Assembly (NCBI RefSeq): GCF_046630445.1
Contig: NC_092338.1
Coordinates: forward strand, 207,473,501-207,537,500
From: Rutidosis leptorrhynchoides
Taxonomy: Eukaryota; Streptophyta; Magnoliopsida; Asterales; Asteraceae
Direction: 5' to 3'
Length of the DNA: 64,000 nucleotides
Position numbers and translations under genes: made by a program. The notes below the pieces were generated by a model. The model was given only the letters and a program-made list of their open reading frames with translations. It was not told the origin of the DNA and made no database searches. Positions 29,741-43,643 of the stretch are shown one piece after another (within the stretch, counting starts at the first letter, position 1; the number at the start of each line of letters is the position of its first letter).

Positions 29741-31740
29741 ATGCACCGAGCAAAACGTTCACCACCTTTCATACATTCACCACCTGTAACTCGATCAAGA
29801 CATCTAACCAATATTGTTGCCATTGATTTTTCTTTAGAATCGTCATCCAGTCGACTAAGTACTCCAATTCAAATTTCCGATAATCCATTTTTTGAACCCG
29901 ACCTCACAATTGAGAATCCGGAGGATATTCAGGGACAATTCAGAGATCCTGAAACACTAATCTTTCCTCCTGAACCACAAATCACTCATCCAGAGATTGT
30001 TGAGGAAGAAACCATTAAGTCAGAATCCCTTAGTGATTCAGATTCAACAAATTCAATCATGGAAAATCTGGAAACCCTAAGTATGGAAGACCGAATGAGA
30101 GCTAAACGCACTGGCCAAGGTCATGCAATTACTCAACCAGATATTAATGCGCCAGATTATGAAATCCAGGAACAAATCCTACACATGGTAACTAATCAAT
30201 GCCAATTTAGTGGTGCGCTGAAGGAAGATCCAAATGAACATCTTCGTACCTTTAATAGGATCTGTACACTATTTAAAATCCGAGAAGTGGATGATGAACA
30301 GATCTATCTCATGTTATTTCCCTGGACTTTAAAGGGAGAAGCCAAAGATTGGTTAGAATCGTTACCTGAAGGGGCGATTGATACATGGGATGTTTTAGTT
30401 GAAAATTTTCTTAAACAATTCTTTCCGGCATCTAAAGCCGTGAGACTTCAAGGAGAAATAGTTACGTTCACGCAAAAGCCAAATGAAACTTTATATGAGG
30501 CATGGACATGATTTGGAAAGTTGTTAAGAGGATGTCCGCAACATGGTTTAGACACTTATCAAATAGTAAAAATATTCTACCAAGGATGCGACATCACTAC
30601 AAGAAAAGACATCGATATAACAGCTGGTGGTTCCATTATGAAGAAAACCGCAACTGAAGCTTACAAAATTATTGATAACACTGCTTCCCACTCACATGAG
30701 TGGCACCAAGAAAAAGATATCGTTAGATCATCTAAAGCAGCTAGAGCCGATTCTAGCCATGACTCTGATTCCATTTCCGCAAAGATAGATGCTGTTGAAA
30801 GACGAATGAAAAAAATGACTAAAGATATTCACTCAATACAAATTAGTTATGAGCAGTGTGGAGGACCACATTTGACAAAAGATTGTCTCAGTATTGAACA
30901 AACAATGGAACAAATAGAGAATGTTTCATACATGAACCAAAGGCCTGGAAATAATTATCAAAATAATTATCAACCGCCAAGAACAATCTACAATCAAAAC
31001 CAGAATTATAACCGAAATGTTCCATACAACAACCAACAAGGTCCTAGCAATCAACAAGTATCCAATAATACTTACAATCAGCAAAGACCTATTTTTCAAA
31101 ATAAACCACCAAAGACCGATGATAAAAAGCCAAATTTTGAAGATATGATGTTAAAGCTAGTTGAATCTCAAACTCAATTTTTCACATCTCAGAAACAAAC
31201 GAATGAACAAAATGCTCAAGCATTTAGAAATCAACAAGCTTCTATTCAAAATTTGGAACAAGAAGTAAGCAACCTAGCAAGGTTGATAGGTGAAAGAAAA
31301 TCGGGAAGTCTACCTAGCGATACAAACGCTAACCCTCGGAATGAAACAGCTAAAGCCATTACCACAAGAAGTGGTATTACACTTAAACCACCTGAAATAC
31401 CTGTAATTTCTGATGATTCTATTCCTACTCCACAAGAACCACAATCTGAGCAAGATAAGGAAACAGAACCGGTAGTTGAAAAGGTTAATGAAGATAACAC
31501 AGTTAAGGCTAAACCTTATGTTAAACCATACCAACCACCACTTCCTTACCCGAGTAAAATGAGAAAAGAAAGACTTGAAGCCGAGCAATCCAAATTCTTG
31601 GATATGTTTAAACAAATAAATGTAAATCTTCCTTTCATTGATGTGATTTCAGGAATGCCTATATATGCGAAATTCTTGAAAGATCTAATCACAAATAGGA
31701 AGAAAATGGAAGAACTCTCGACTGTTACAATGAATGCTAA
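29741..31740 (+). pseudogene. element C gag region
   Basis: Starts at ATG 29741 (MHRAKRSPPF). It contains the retrotransposon gag signature (LFPWTLKGEAKDWLESLPEG, then FLKQFFPASK) and farther on a zinc knuckle in Athila style (CGGPHLTKDC, about 30858-30890), followed by an Asn/Gln-rich stretch (NQNYNRNVPYNNQQGP) and a Pro/Glu-rich part. Gag proteins form the virus-like particle and bind the RNA. This region is broken and is treated as a fossil. Confidence 0.85.
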
Positions 31741-32265
31741 TTGTTCTGCAGTGCTATTGAATAAGATACCAGAAAAACTTTCAGATCAAGGAAGTTTCAC
31801 GATTCCATGTTTTCTGGGTAGTCTTAGTTCAATAGAAGCATTGGCAGATTTAGGTGCTAGTATAAATTTAATGCCGCATTCACTATACGCTAAACTAGAC
31901 CTTGGAGAATTGAAACCAACACGAATAAATATACAACTAGCCGATCGATTAGTAAAATATCCTAGAGGGATAATGGAGAACTTGCTAGTTAAAGTTGGTA
32001 CTTTAGTATTTCCAGTAGATTTTGTTATTCTGGATATGGAAGAAGATTCTCGAGTTCCTCTCATATTAGGAAGACCATTCTTAAACATGGCTAAAGCAAT
32101 AATAGACGTGTTCGGTAAGAAACTGACCCTAAGTATAGAGGACGAGAGTGTTACCTTTTCTGTGGATAGAGCCATGCAACAACCGCAATCTGTAGATGAT
32201 ACATGTTATTATATTCAAACTATAGATTCACATGCAGAATTGTTAGAAGAATTTCCAGAATTATA
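31741..32265 (+). pseudogene. element C aspartic protease region
   Basis: ALADLGASINLMPHSLYAKL (from about 31838) is the characteristic Athila protease active-site stretch (D-L/S-G-A-S), followed by LILGRPFLNMAKAIIDV. In living relatives it matures the Gag-Pol polyprotein. It follows gag in the expected order. Confidence 0.85.
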
Positions 32266-32689
32266 AGGAATAGGAGAATGTTCTTTAGGAGAAGGAACTG
32301 AACCAATTGATGAAGCTAAAATGTTAGCCGCACTCATGGTTAATGGAAATGAACCAGCAACGGAAGAAATTCAAATGCTAAAAGAAGAAGACAGATATTG
32401 ATACAAATCATCGATAGAAGAACCACCGATATTAGAGTTAAAGCCACTTCCAAACTATTTGGAATATGCTTATTTACATGGTGAATCTGAATTACATGTA
32501 ATAATATCGTCTTCTCTTACTGAAAATGAAAAATCTCAACTCATTTCTGTGCTAAAAGCTCATAAACCAGCTATTGCATGGAAGATTCATGACATTAAAG
32601 GCATAATTCCTTCGTATTGCACACATAAAATCCTTATGGAAGAAGGCCATAAAACATATGTGCAACGCCAATGAAGACTAAATCCTAAT

Positions 32690-33436
32690 ATGCAAGATGT
32701 TGTTAAGAAAGAAATTATTAAACTGCTAGATGTAGGTTTAATTTATCCAATCTCTGATAGTCCATGGGTAAGCCCAGTTCAATGTGTACCTAAGAAGGGT
32801 GGCATGACTGTCATCACAAATGAAAAAAATGAGCTTATTCCTACTAGGACTGTAACATGATGGTGTGTTTGTATTGATTATAGAAAACTAAATGACGCCA
32901 CCAGAAAAGATCACTTTCCCTTACCTTTCATTGATCAAATGTTGGAAAGATTAGTCGAAAATATTTACTATTGTTTTCTTGACGGTATTTTCGGATATTT
33001 TCAAATCCCAATAGCACCTGAGGATCAAGAGAAAATGACGTTCACGTACCCTTATGGTACTTTTGCTTACAAACGCATGCCATTTGGACTTTGCAACTCC
33101 CCTGCAACTTTTCAAAGGTGCATGATGGCGATTTTTCACGATATGATAGAAGAATGCATGGAAGTTTTCATGGATGACTTTTCATTCTTCGGTGATACTT
33201 TTGAAACATGTCTAGTTAATCTTGAACGAATGCTTATTAGATGCGAACAATCAAATCTAGTACTTAATTGGGAGAAATGCCATTTCATGGTTAAAGAAGG
33301 CATCGTTCTTGGTCATAAAATTTCAAAGGAAGGAATTGAAGTGGATAGAGCTAAATTAGATGTAATTGCTAAACTTCCACATCCCACCAATGTTAGAGGA
33401 GTTAGGAGTTTTCTAGGGCATGCCGATTTTTACTGA
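32690..33436 (+). pseudogene. element C reverse transcriptase region
   Basis: Motifs in order: SPWVSPVQCVPKKGGMTV, CIDYRKLNDATRKDHFPLPF, MPFGLCNSPATFQRCMMAIF, then the catalytic FMDD box (about 33167-33178, FMDDFSFF) and LGHKISKEGIEVDRAKLDVI. The MTVITNE-type insertion before the DYRKLN block is typical of the Athila branch. Broken. Confidence 0.9.
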
Positions 33437-33559
33437 CGTTTCATAAAAGATTTTTCCAAAATTTCCACTCCTATGAATAAACTCCTAGAAAAGGGAGCTC
33501 CATTCATCTTTTCAGATGAATGCATCAAATCTTTTAATATTCTTAAAGAAAAACTCACT

Positions 33560-33905
33560 AATGCGCCGATCATGATAACTCCAAATTGGAATCTACCATT
33601 TGAACTTATGTGCGATGCAAGTGATTTTGCAATGGGAGCCGTTTTAGGACAAAGGATTGAAAAACGATCCCAACCTATTTATTATGCTAGTAAGACGTTA
33701 CAAGGAGCACAAATGAATTACACAACTATTGAAAAAGAACTCCTTGCTATTATCTTTGCTTTTGACAAATTTCGTTCATATCTCGTTTTAGCTAAAACGG
33801 TGGTCTATACCGACCATTCTGCTATTAGATATCTATTTTCGAAACAAGATGCCAAACCACGATTAATCTGTTGGATCTTACTCTTACAAGAGTTTGATAT
33901 TGAAA
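33560..33905 (+). pseudogene. element C RNase H region
   Basis: [19 protein letters not shown], then [20 protein letters not shown], then [20 protein letters not shown] carry the D-E-D pattern of Ty3/Gypsy RNase H. It follows RT and precedes integrase, as in all Ty3/Gypsy elements. Confidence 0.88.
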
Positions 33906-34167
33906 TCTGAGATAAAAAGGAAGCAGAAAATCTCGCCGCTGATCATCTTTCTCGTCTAGAAAATCCCAAATTAGAATTTATAAATGAATCGGCCATACAA
34001 GATAACTTTCCTGATGAATATCTATTGAAGATAGATTATAATGAAATTCCATGGTTTGCAGACTATGCAAACTATTTAGTATGTGGATTCCTTAAAAAAG
34101 AGTTGTCGTACCAAAATGAAAGAAATTCTTTAGTAAAATAAAACACTATTTCTGGGAAGATCCACAT

Positions 34168-35267
34168 TTGTTTAAAAGTTGTCCCGATGGAATAATACGC
34201 CGATGTGTATTCGGAGATGAAGCTAGTCAAATCTTAAACCATTGTCACACAGGACCAACAGGAGGGCATTATGGGCCTCAACTCACAGCAAGAAAAGTTT
34301 ACGATGCTGGGTTCTATTGGCCTACAATTTTTAAAGACGCACACCTTCTTTGTAAATCCTGCGATGCTTGTCAAAGGGCCGGAAAAATAAGTCAACGTGA
34401 TGAAATGCCACAAAATGTCATTCAAGTATGTGAAGTATTTGACATTTGGGGTATTAACTTTATGGGTCCATTTCTAAAATTTCATAATAATCTCTACATT
34501 CTCGTTCCCATTGATTATGTATCTAAATGGGCGGAAGCACAAACTCTCCCAAATAACGATGCACGAGTTGTAGTCAACTTTTTAAAATGTATTTTTGCAA
34601 GGTTCGGAACACCGAAAGCTTTAATAAGTGATCGGGGTACTCATTTTTGTAATAATCAACTTGAGAAAGTTCTTAAAAGATATGGAGTAACTCATAAAAT
34701 CTCAACCGCTTATCATCCACAAACAAGTGGACAAGTTGAAAATACCAACCGAGCTTTAAAACGTATTCTAGAGAAAACCGTAGGATCAAATCCGAAGGAA
34801 TGGTCCAATAAATTGGAGGATGCACTCTGGGCTTTTAGAACAGCCTACAAAACTCCATTTTGGGCTTTAAAGACATGTAATCTTGATTTACATGAAGCCG
34901 GACGTTTACGGTTAAGTCAACTAAATGAATTAGAAGAATTAAGACATGAAGCATATGAAAATTCGTTAATCTATAAAGAAAGAACGAAGAAATGGCATGA
35001 TAAAAGAATCAGAAGTTCAAAAGAATTTAAAGAAGGAGACAGATTTCTTCTTTTCAATTTACGATTCAAGTTATTTCCTGGAAAATTGAAATCAAGATGG
35101 TCTGGACCATTCATAGTCAAAAGAGTTTTCCCGTACGGAACAGTAGAATTAATAAATTCAAATAGGATTAAATTTAAGGTTAATGGTCACAGAGTTAAAC
35201 ATTACATAGATATTCCAATGAAAGTTGAAGATGAAGTTAATCACAATTTCGACACCACAGCTAACTA
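34168..35267 (+). pseudogene. element C integrase region
   Basis: Zinc-binding HHCC part ([12 protein letters not shown] ... CKSCDACQ), then the D-D-E core: [21 protein letters not shown] and [16 protein letters not shown]. The C-terminal part ends [18 protein letters not shown]. The span is open along its length. AAGTGTGGGAAG follows at 35267-35278, resembling the element's own purine tract. Confidence 0.9.
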
Positions 35268-35440
35268 AGTGTGGGAAGATTCGAATCTTTTTAGGGTAAT
35301 ATGTATTTCTGTTAGAGTTAGATATTTTGTTTTCGTGTAGTTTCCGAGAATGGAATCCGAATGGTCTTTCCCTAGCAGACCCTAAAGAACTAGTCTTCTC
35401 CCTCCATTCTGAATTTTTATATTTTTTTAGGTTTTACGAG

Positions 35441-35857
35441 ATGAAGAATTCTTTTGATTTGAACCATGGTCTAATGCTACACTCTTTGATTACTAAACGT
35501 AACAATGACACACTCCCGAGTGACCTGGTGTCAGTAATAAGAGGCAGATGTGATGAAGTAAGGAAAGAACTCAGGAAAGATCATCATAAGATACATTTTG
35601 GTAAAGGAAAATCAAAATCCGCAACAAAAAGAAGAGCACGACACCTTGAAAGATGTTATAAATGTGGAAAATGGTCACACGAAGGTAAATGTTCGAACAA
35701 TCAAACATATTCAAATACCGAATTTGTAACTCTATGCAGAGAAGGACTCTTTATATGTTTAGAAGAAAAGATATTGAAGAATCGAGGTTACACTTATGTA
35801 GCTATGGAAAACCAAATCACACAACTCTCCTATGAGTCGGCTAAAGCAGGTCTCTGA
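35441..35857 (+). CDS. small zinc-knuckle ORF between integrase and env-like ORF (element C)
   Basis: From ATG 35441 (MKNSFDLNHGLMLHS) about 138 residues. The centre is basic (FGKGKSKSATKRRARHLER) and runs into CYKCGKWSHEGKC, a CX2CX4HX3C knuckle, one residue shorter at the end than the retroviral CX2CX4HX4C. A pyrimidine-rich acceptor-like TTTTTTTAG ends at 35430, and a perfect donor GTAAGTAT lies at 35874, just after the stop. It is separate from the gag knuckle at about 30870. I do not know this ORF as a standard Athila gene. An RNA-binding accessory role is only a guess. Confidence 0.5.
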   Translation: MKNSFDLNHGLMLHSLITKRNNDTLPSDLVSVIRGRCDEVRKELRKDHHKIHFGKGKSKSATKRRARHLERCYKCGKWSHEGKCSNNQTYSNTEFVTLCREGLFICLEEKILKNRGYTYVAMENQITQLSYESAKAGL

Positions 35858-37636
35858 GAATTCTTTCTCACAGGTAAGTATGTACAGTTTTTATTTTTTT
35901 ATTGCTTTTAACCTTTTGATAATAAATACTGAATCGTTCGCTATAAAGTATTAAATTGGTATTCAATAAAATTAGGTATGCGTAACCGAAATTATTGATA
36001 TCATACAAAAATTTATTACATCACTGCGAAATTTACCGTTTATTCTTAAGGTATAAATATCTTTAATTAATCAATCCAAAATATTTCAAAAATTCATCAG
36101 GAGTAAAACTAGGTAATATAGCCGAAATTACTTTACCGAAAAGAGGGGCGTAAATTTTTGTTAATATTTGATTGATTAAAGTGGGATAAAAGACCGAAAA
36201 GATTTTTCATTTTAATTTTTACCTTGTTTTTAAAGTTAATATATAAATATCAAATTATGAATGTAAATTTTTAAAATCAATATATTTAAGTTTTTAAGTA
36301 TTTTAAAAATTAATATTTTTAATATAAGTTTGTAAAATTAATATATAAAAATATTAATAATATTTATATGAATTTTTAATTTTATGCATTTTAAATTTAA
36401 GTCTGGTGTGAATTTAAAAACAAAAAAATTTACTTTATTTCATTAAGTTAAAAATTTGATATTTAAAATTCGTCGTGAGTTGAAAACTAGGTCGTTGAAC
36501 CAAAATTTCTTTACCCAAGGGAGGGACGAGAAATTTTATTATCATTATTTTTAATCTTATTGAATTAAAGTATGCCAAAAACATTAAAAAACCCAAAAAT
36601 CTTTGCTTTTAAAACAACGCTTTAAAGTGACAAATTTTAAAATTTTGTCGAGGGACGAACTAGGACTAAGATCCGAAACGCCCTCATTCTAAAAGAAACA
36701 AAATTTTAAATAAAATTAATTATTTATTTTAAAAGTATAAGATTTTTATATAAAAAAAAAAAAAAAAACAGACCCCATGCGATCGCATGGGGTTTCCTCT
36801 TCATTTCCATGCGGTCACATGGAAACCAAAAACTGGCCAGGATCAAAAAGAGCGGTCGCTGCTTCTGCTCTTCACAATAACACACACACATATACGAACA
36901 TACACACACATATCACCCTAAAATCATCAATTTGTCACCAAATTTCTCACTATAATCCAATTTAATCATGAATTTGTTAAAAAGTTTTTCAAGAAAGGTA
37001 ACAATTACACCCCTAAACCTCTTTAAATTTGATTTTTAGTGTTCTTGAGCTATAATTTTACCTAATTTGATTTTGTTAATTTCTAGTGTAATTAGAGTTA
37101 AATTGTTAGTATATTATGCATGTATAACCTAGATTGATGCTATTTAACATGATTTGAAGCCAAAAACTTCAAAATTTTTAGATATCTAGGGTTTGTGTTC
37201 TTGAGCAATTTGGGACTTTTTGATATAAACAGGTTATGGCCGATTTTTGTCATGAATTATTGCTAAATTAAGTAGTGTAACATGTTTAGGTAGCTAAATG
37301 ATCCAAACTTTGATCCTAAACATGATTTTTAAGAATTAAAGTGGACTTTTTAGGTCTAAAATTCATGAACTTGATTAAATTGATGTAAATGCCATTTGAA
37401 ACTTGTTTAACTGCTAGTAATGGTTATTTTAACATGTTATTTGAGTTCAATGCTTATGAACTTTGTAAACATTTTCATATATGCTTATTTGAAAAAATGT
37501 AGAATTGTTAAAATTGTGAAAATGTGTAGAAGTTTAATTTTGATTGAACATGTTATTGTAATTGTTTCAAGTTATTATTTTGCTAACACTAATGCATATT
37601 TGGATGCACAAATTTTGTGTTTAACGTGTTTTGCAG
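35858..37636 (+). other. element C spacer / putative intron before the env-like ORF
   Basis: AT-rich, no ORF. It opens with a donor consensus (CAG/GTAAGTATG, 35871-35881) and closes with TGTTTTGCAG (ends at 37636), so it could be removed by splicing, as reported for env-like transcripts in the Athila/Bagy-2 group. It contains a poly-A run (about 36751-36769) and two close palindromes of the CCATGCGATCGCATGG type (36773-36835). Confidence 0.5.
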
Positions 37637-39114
37637 AGATATACCGATACTGATGGTGCATCATCATCATCTAGGAAACCTGCTCCAGAATCTGAACCAG
37701 AAATGCAATATGAACCGGAGCAACAACAGGAACAACAACAACAACCTGATCAACACGTACCATACTATGATCCGCAGCAAGAATATGTTAATGCCTACGT
37801 ACAATTTCCGATTCATCCGATAATAGAACACCCAACGATTCATGAAGAACAGTTGCATCCCAATTTGAGATTTGATCGAAGTTGGAGAGATTACCCGACA
37901 TATCAAAGTAATAAATTTAAACTGGTAACGAAAAATGTAGAAGTGCCGAGGGTAATCGATTGGGAGCCTTTGGAAAGGGTCCAACTAGTTAACTCAGTTA
38001 GACAGCATCTGATCCAAAGGTATGGCAGCTCTTCTTTTCCCGATTGGGAACGTTTATTCACCATTCGTAGGCCTGTATATAAGGAATGGTTTGTTGAGAT
38101 TATGAGTACTATTTCACTTAATGCGGATGTAGTTAGGTTAGATGATAGAAGTTTTCTTAGATTTTTACTTGGCCGTAGGATGTACAGGATGTCCATGCTG
38201 GACATGGCTAGGGCTTTACAGATTTACACTCCTGGTGAATTACTACTACCCGATTGTACAAATTTGATTTATCATGGGGAGCGGGTAGATAGGAATTTTG
38301 ACGCGGACGCCGTCTGGAGGCGTATGTCAAATTATAATGTTTTTTCACTGGGAGGAAGACACTCCTATTTAGATATTAACAAAGCAGAGCTATATATTAT
38401 ACATAGATTTTTAGCTAATTCGATTACACAAAGAGGTAAAAATAAGGAGAAGATGACCTTACACGACTTATTTTACCTTAAGTGTATTCGAAACACTAGA
38501 AGCTTTGTTAAAATCCCCTACTGTGTTGGTTTTTATCTGTCCAAAATGGTAGCAGGAATACAGGACGGGGGAATAATAGGAGGAGGTATTTTTGTTACTC
38601 TCATTGGAGAGTATTTGGGTGCAGATAGGGACCAAGGGGGTCCACTGATGATTTGTAGGGAACAGGTTGATACTTTAGGATTGAAGGTCTATCAGGGTGC
38701 TAAGGTATTAAAGAGCAGACGCAATCAGGCAGTACCATATGATGTTCGTCATCCACAGGTAGAGAGAGGTTCAGATGAGGAAATGGAGGAAGCGGATGAC
38801 ATTAGGGATGTCATTAGGGAGGCTATGACTAACGTTTACCAGCGTATAGATGAGGTAGAAATGAGAAACCAGGATAGACATAGTCGGTACGAGCAGTGGC
38901 AAGCCGAGAATCTGTACAAGCATTCCAGGCAACGACAGCATGATAGATGGCACTATCATCAGTATCAGATCATGAGCCAGCTATCACCTCAGGTACCAAA
39001 TAACTACGTACCAACCCGACCTGCTTACTATCCTCCACACCAGCCCGATATGCGACCACCATTTACTCTCTACGACTCTAACCAGGCCTATCAGTACACC
39101 TATAACCAACCGTG
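37637..39114 (+). CDS. element C ORF in env-like position (ATHILA ORF-1-like)
   Basis: A reading frame of about 490 codons, open throughout. It has an N-terminal Glu/Gln/Pro-rich stretch, a central globular part (VIDWEPLERVQLVNSVRQHL, GRRMYRMSMLDMARALQIYT, TLHDLFYLKCIRNTRSFVKI) and a Tyr/Pro/Gln-rich tail (YVPTRPAYYPPHQPDMRPP). The layout and the MTLHDLFYL..I-type core resemble the ATHILA ORF-1 family found downstream of pol in Athila elements. No clear signal peptide or strong membrane span is visible. There is no ATG at its beginning. It opens at a splice acceptor (TTTTGCAG), which fits translation from a spliced RNA. It looks whole, as a fossil ORF. Confidence 0.6.
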
Positions 39115-41249
39115 AAACCTGCCCAACGACATGAACTGGAACCCCTATCCAGATTGATATAGTTCCCGTTGGTGATTTTTATCTTTTTATTATCTTTATT
39201 TATTTTTATGTTTAAAACATATAATATTGTGATACTTTTAATGTAATTTTTAATATTTTTATTATTTTGTACTAATATTTCATATTTGATTTGAAAGTGG
39301 GATGTTAAGTCTCATTTCAAATTACCATGCGTGTTATTATTTGTATGTATGTATATTGTCATGTACACAACAGGGTAAAACAGCGCATTTTCAAAGACTG
39401 GCATTAAGTTCAGCAAAAGCTACTAATTTTGACGACAAAACGAAAAACAAATGTGATGTAACAACAAGACAGAATGAAAAAATGATGTGCACCATTTATC
39501 ATTTAGCAAACAAACGCCAATATGTTTGAAAACTTTGGTATAATTTAATCATTTTTCTACACTAATCACCCTCAATAATTTAAATTGTTACTGATTTCTT
39601 ACAAATGAGGGCATTGCAAGATCTTAAGTGTGGGAAGGGGTTAAATTCTTTCGGATTTTTAAAATTTTTGACTTATACACTTGGTTACCATTAAAAATAC
39701 TAGTAACGCAGTTGTTGTATTAGAATCTAGTGCTCTCTGATAATAAAGAACAGCCCTAGTCTTATATACTGACTACCCAATTCTAGTAAAAATTTTCAAA
39801 TAAATAAATTCAAAATCATGTTTATACATATTTATGAACGATAAAACTAGGTGTTAACACCGAAATTATTGTTACCTCGGAAAGGACATAAATTGAGAAA
39901 CAACCCAAAATGTTAGAATTCATTTAAAATGGAATAGAGGACAATAAAAAGGCAAAGAAGAGGAAAATAAAAGCCAAGTGTGGGAAAAATTTACCAAGTT
40001 ATTTAGAACATATGTCACATATTTTTGTACAAATAATTGAAGATACTTTTGTTTTGGACAATTTTAATCAGTTTTACCCAGTTTATTGTAATATAAATGA
40101 AATTTAAAAGGAAGTAATGTCTTTCGAGAGAAAAATACACGCGCTTCTTGATTTAGGTCAGGAAGTTGTCGTCCAGACCAGTTGTAGAGTCTACGAAAAA
40201 CCTTGAAAAGTTTTCTCGAAAATCAGCTGGAAATCCATGGACCTCAGCATTAAATAGGGTCGCCAAGTGGTCAAACTTATCCTAACCATGAGAGGATCTG
40301 TCTCGTACAATGGGGGGCACCGTTCAAATTAGCTTATAAGACTAATGAATCAGATCCCCAGAAAGGATAATCTCCTTTAAAGATCAAAAATTAGCTTTTA
40401 AGCCTAATATTACTCAATCCTTGAGATTGACCTTAAAGATTGAGAATTACAAACTCATGGTAGTCAATGATATATAAACTCGAGCTTGAACGAGAAAATA
40501 TTTTGATCAAAATTACAAACCGATTTGTTTTCTGAAAACCCATTTTCAATGCGTTCATTACCATTGAACGTAAAATCCTAGGAATTCACCTGGAATTCAT
40601 TAGGTCACCTGAACCAAATCGGGTGTCAACCGTAAAAATGGTGGTTGCATAGCATGGTCAAAGACAGGACCTTGTACCAAACCGAAAAACTATAGGGTGA
40701 TCTTTACTATTACTCCTACAAAGGATAGTAATTGCATCCGACACGTTATAGACCATAATCAAAAGCATGTCACGGGACATTGCCTTAACAGTTGCTTGTT
40801 CAACGCTTTCTTTTACAACCGGACGGTAGTTTACCGAAAGGTAATATACGGAGCAAGTATACTGGACGTGTTGCTTTCCCAATACAAGGTTAGCAAGTGG
40901 GTGACACAAAACCATAAGTTTTGAGCTAAAATTTTCAAATCTGAAACCCACAAAACCCACAAAAATAATTTGCAAACACTGGTGAAGGGTTATTCCGGAA
41001 AACTTATCTAGGGTAAAAGCTAGATTTAATGTTTAAAAGATCAAATGTTTTCATAAAGTTCCAATTTCCTTAAGGATCTAAATTTTCATAGTCACGTGGG
41101 ACTGTAAACCACAACGTTACTATCATTGTTCATACCACCGTATTAAAATCACTGATGTACAAAGTGTGAAGAATAAAGAAGTGATTCTAGTATTTTTATT
41201 TCAAGACTATAATGCTTGAGGACAAGCAACACTCAAGTGTGGGAATATT
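39115..41249 (+). other. element C 3' untranslated region up to the right LTR
   Basis: About 2.1 kb without a convincing ORF. It holds further copies of AAGTGTGGGAA at 39626-39636 and 39976-39986, and the terminal one at 41235-41245, preceded by TTGAGGACAAGCAA, the classical Athila/Tat purine-tract context. Confidence 0.7.
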
Positions 41250-43268
<2,019 letters not shown>

Positions 43269-43273
43269 GTTAC

Positions 43274-43638
43274 CATCGTTTACGAAATAAATTCGAAATC
43301 AAAAAATATATATTTAATATACTTTATTTATGTACATAGATATGTTTTAAATATTAATTATCATAATATCATATTTTTATTTTATTTTATATACTTAGCT
43401 TTAATAACAACAACATATAATACTTCAAATATTATTTCGAATTATTATTTATATATACATACACACATATCTATTTACAATTAATTGTTCGTGAATCATC
43501 GAGAGCAGTCGAAGGTCAATTGAATATATGAACATCGTTTCAAAATTTTCTAGACTCAACATTACATACTTTGCTTATCATATCGAAATCATATAAAGAT
43601 TAAGTTTAAATTTAGTCAAAAATTCCTGGGTCATCACA
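43274..43638 (-). repeat. element B right LTR, remainder after element C
   Basis: Collinear with 18879-19241 of the left LTR (CATCGTTTACGAAATAAATT at its start) and ending GGGTCATCACA, directly followed by the CCAGG duplication and Helitron coding sequence. Confidence 0.9.
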
Positions 43639-43643
43639 CCAGG

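Noticed and set aside
31246-31615. Antisense ORFs over the Athila gag
   Set aside because: Shadows of the sense gag frame.
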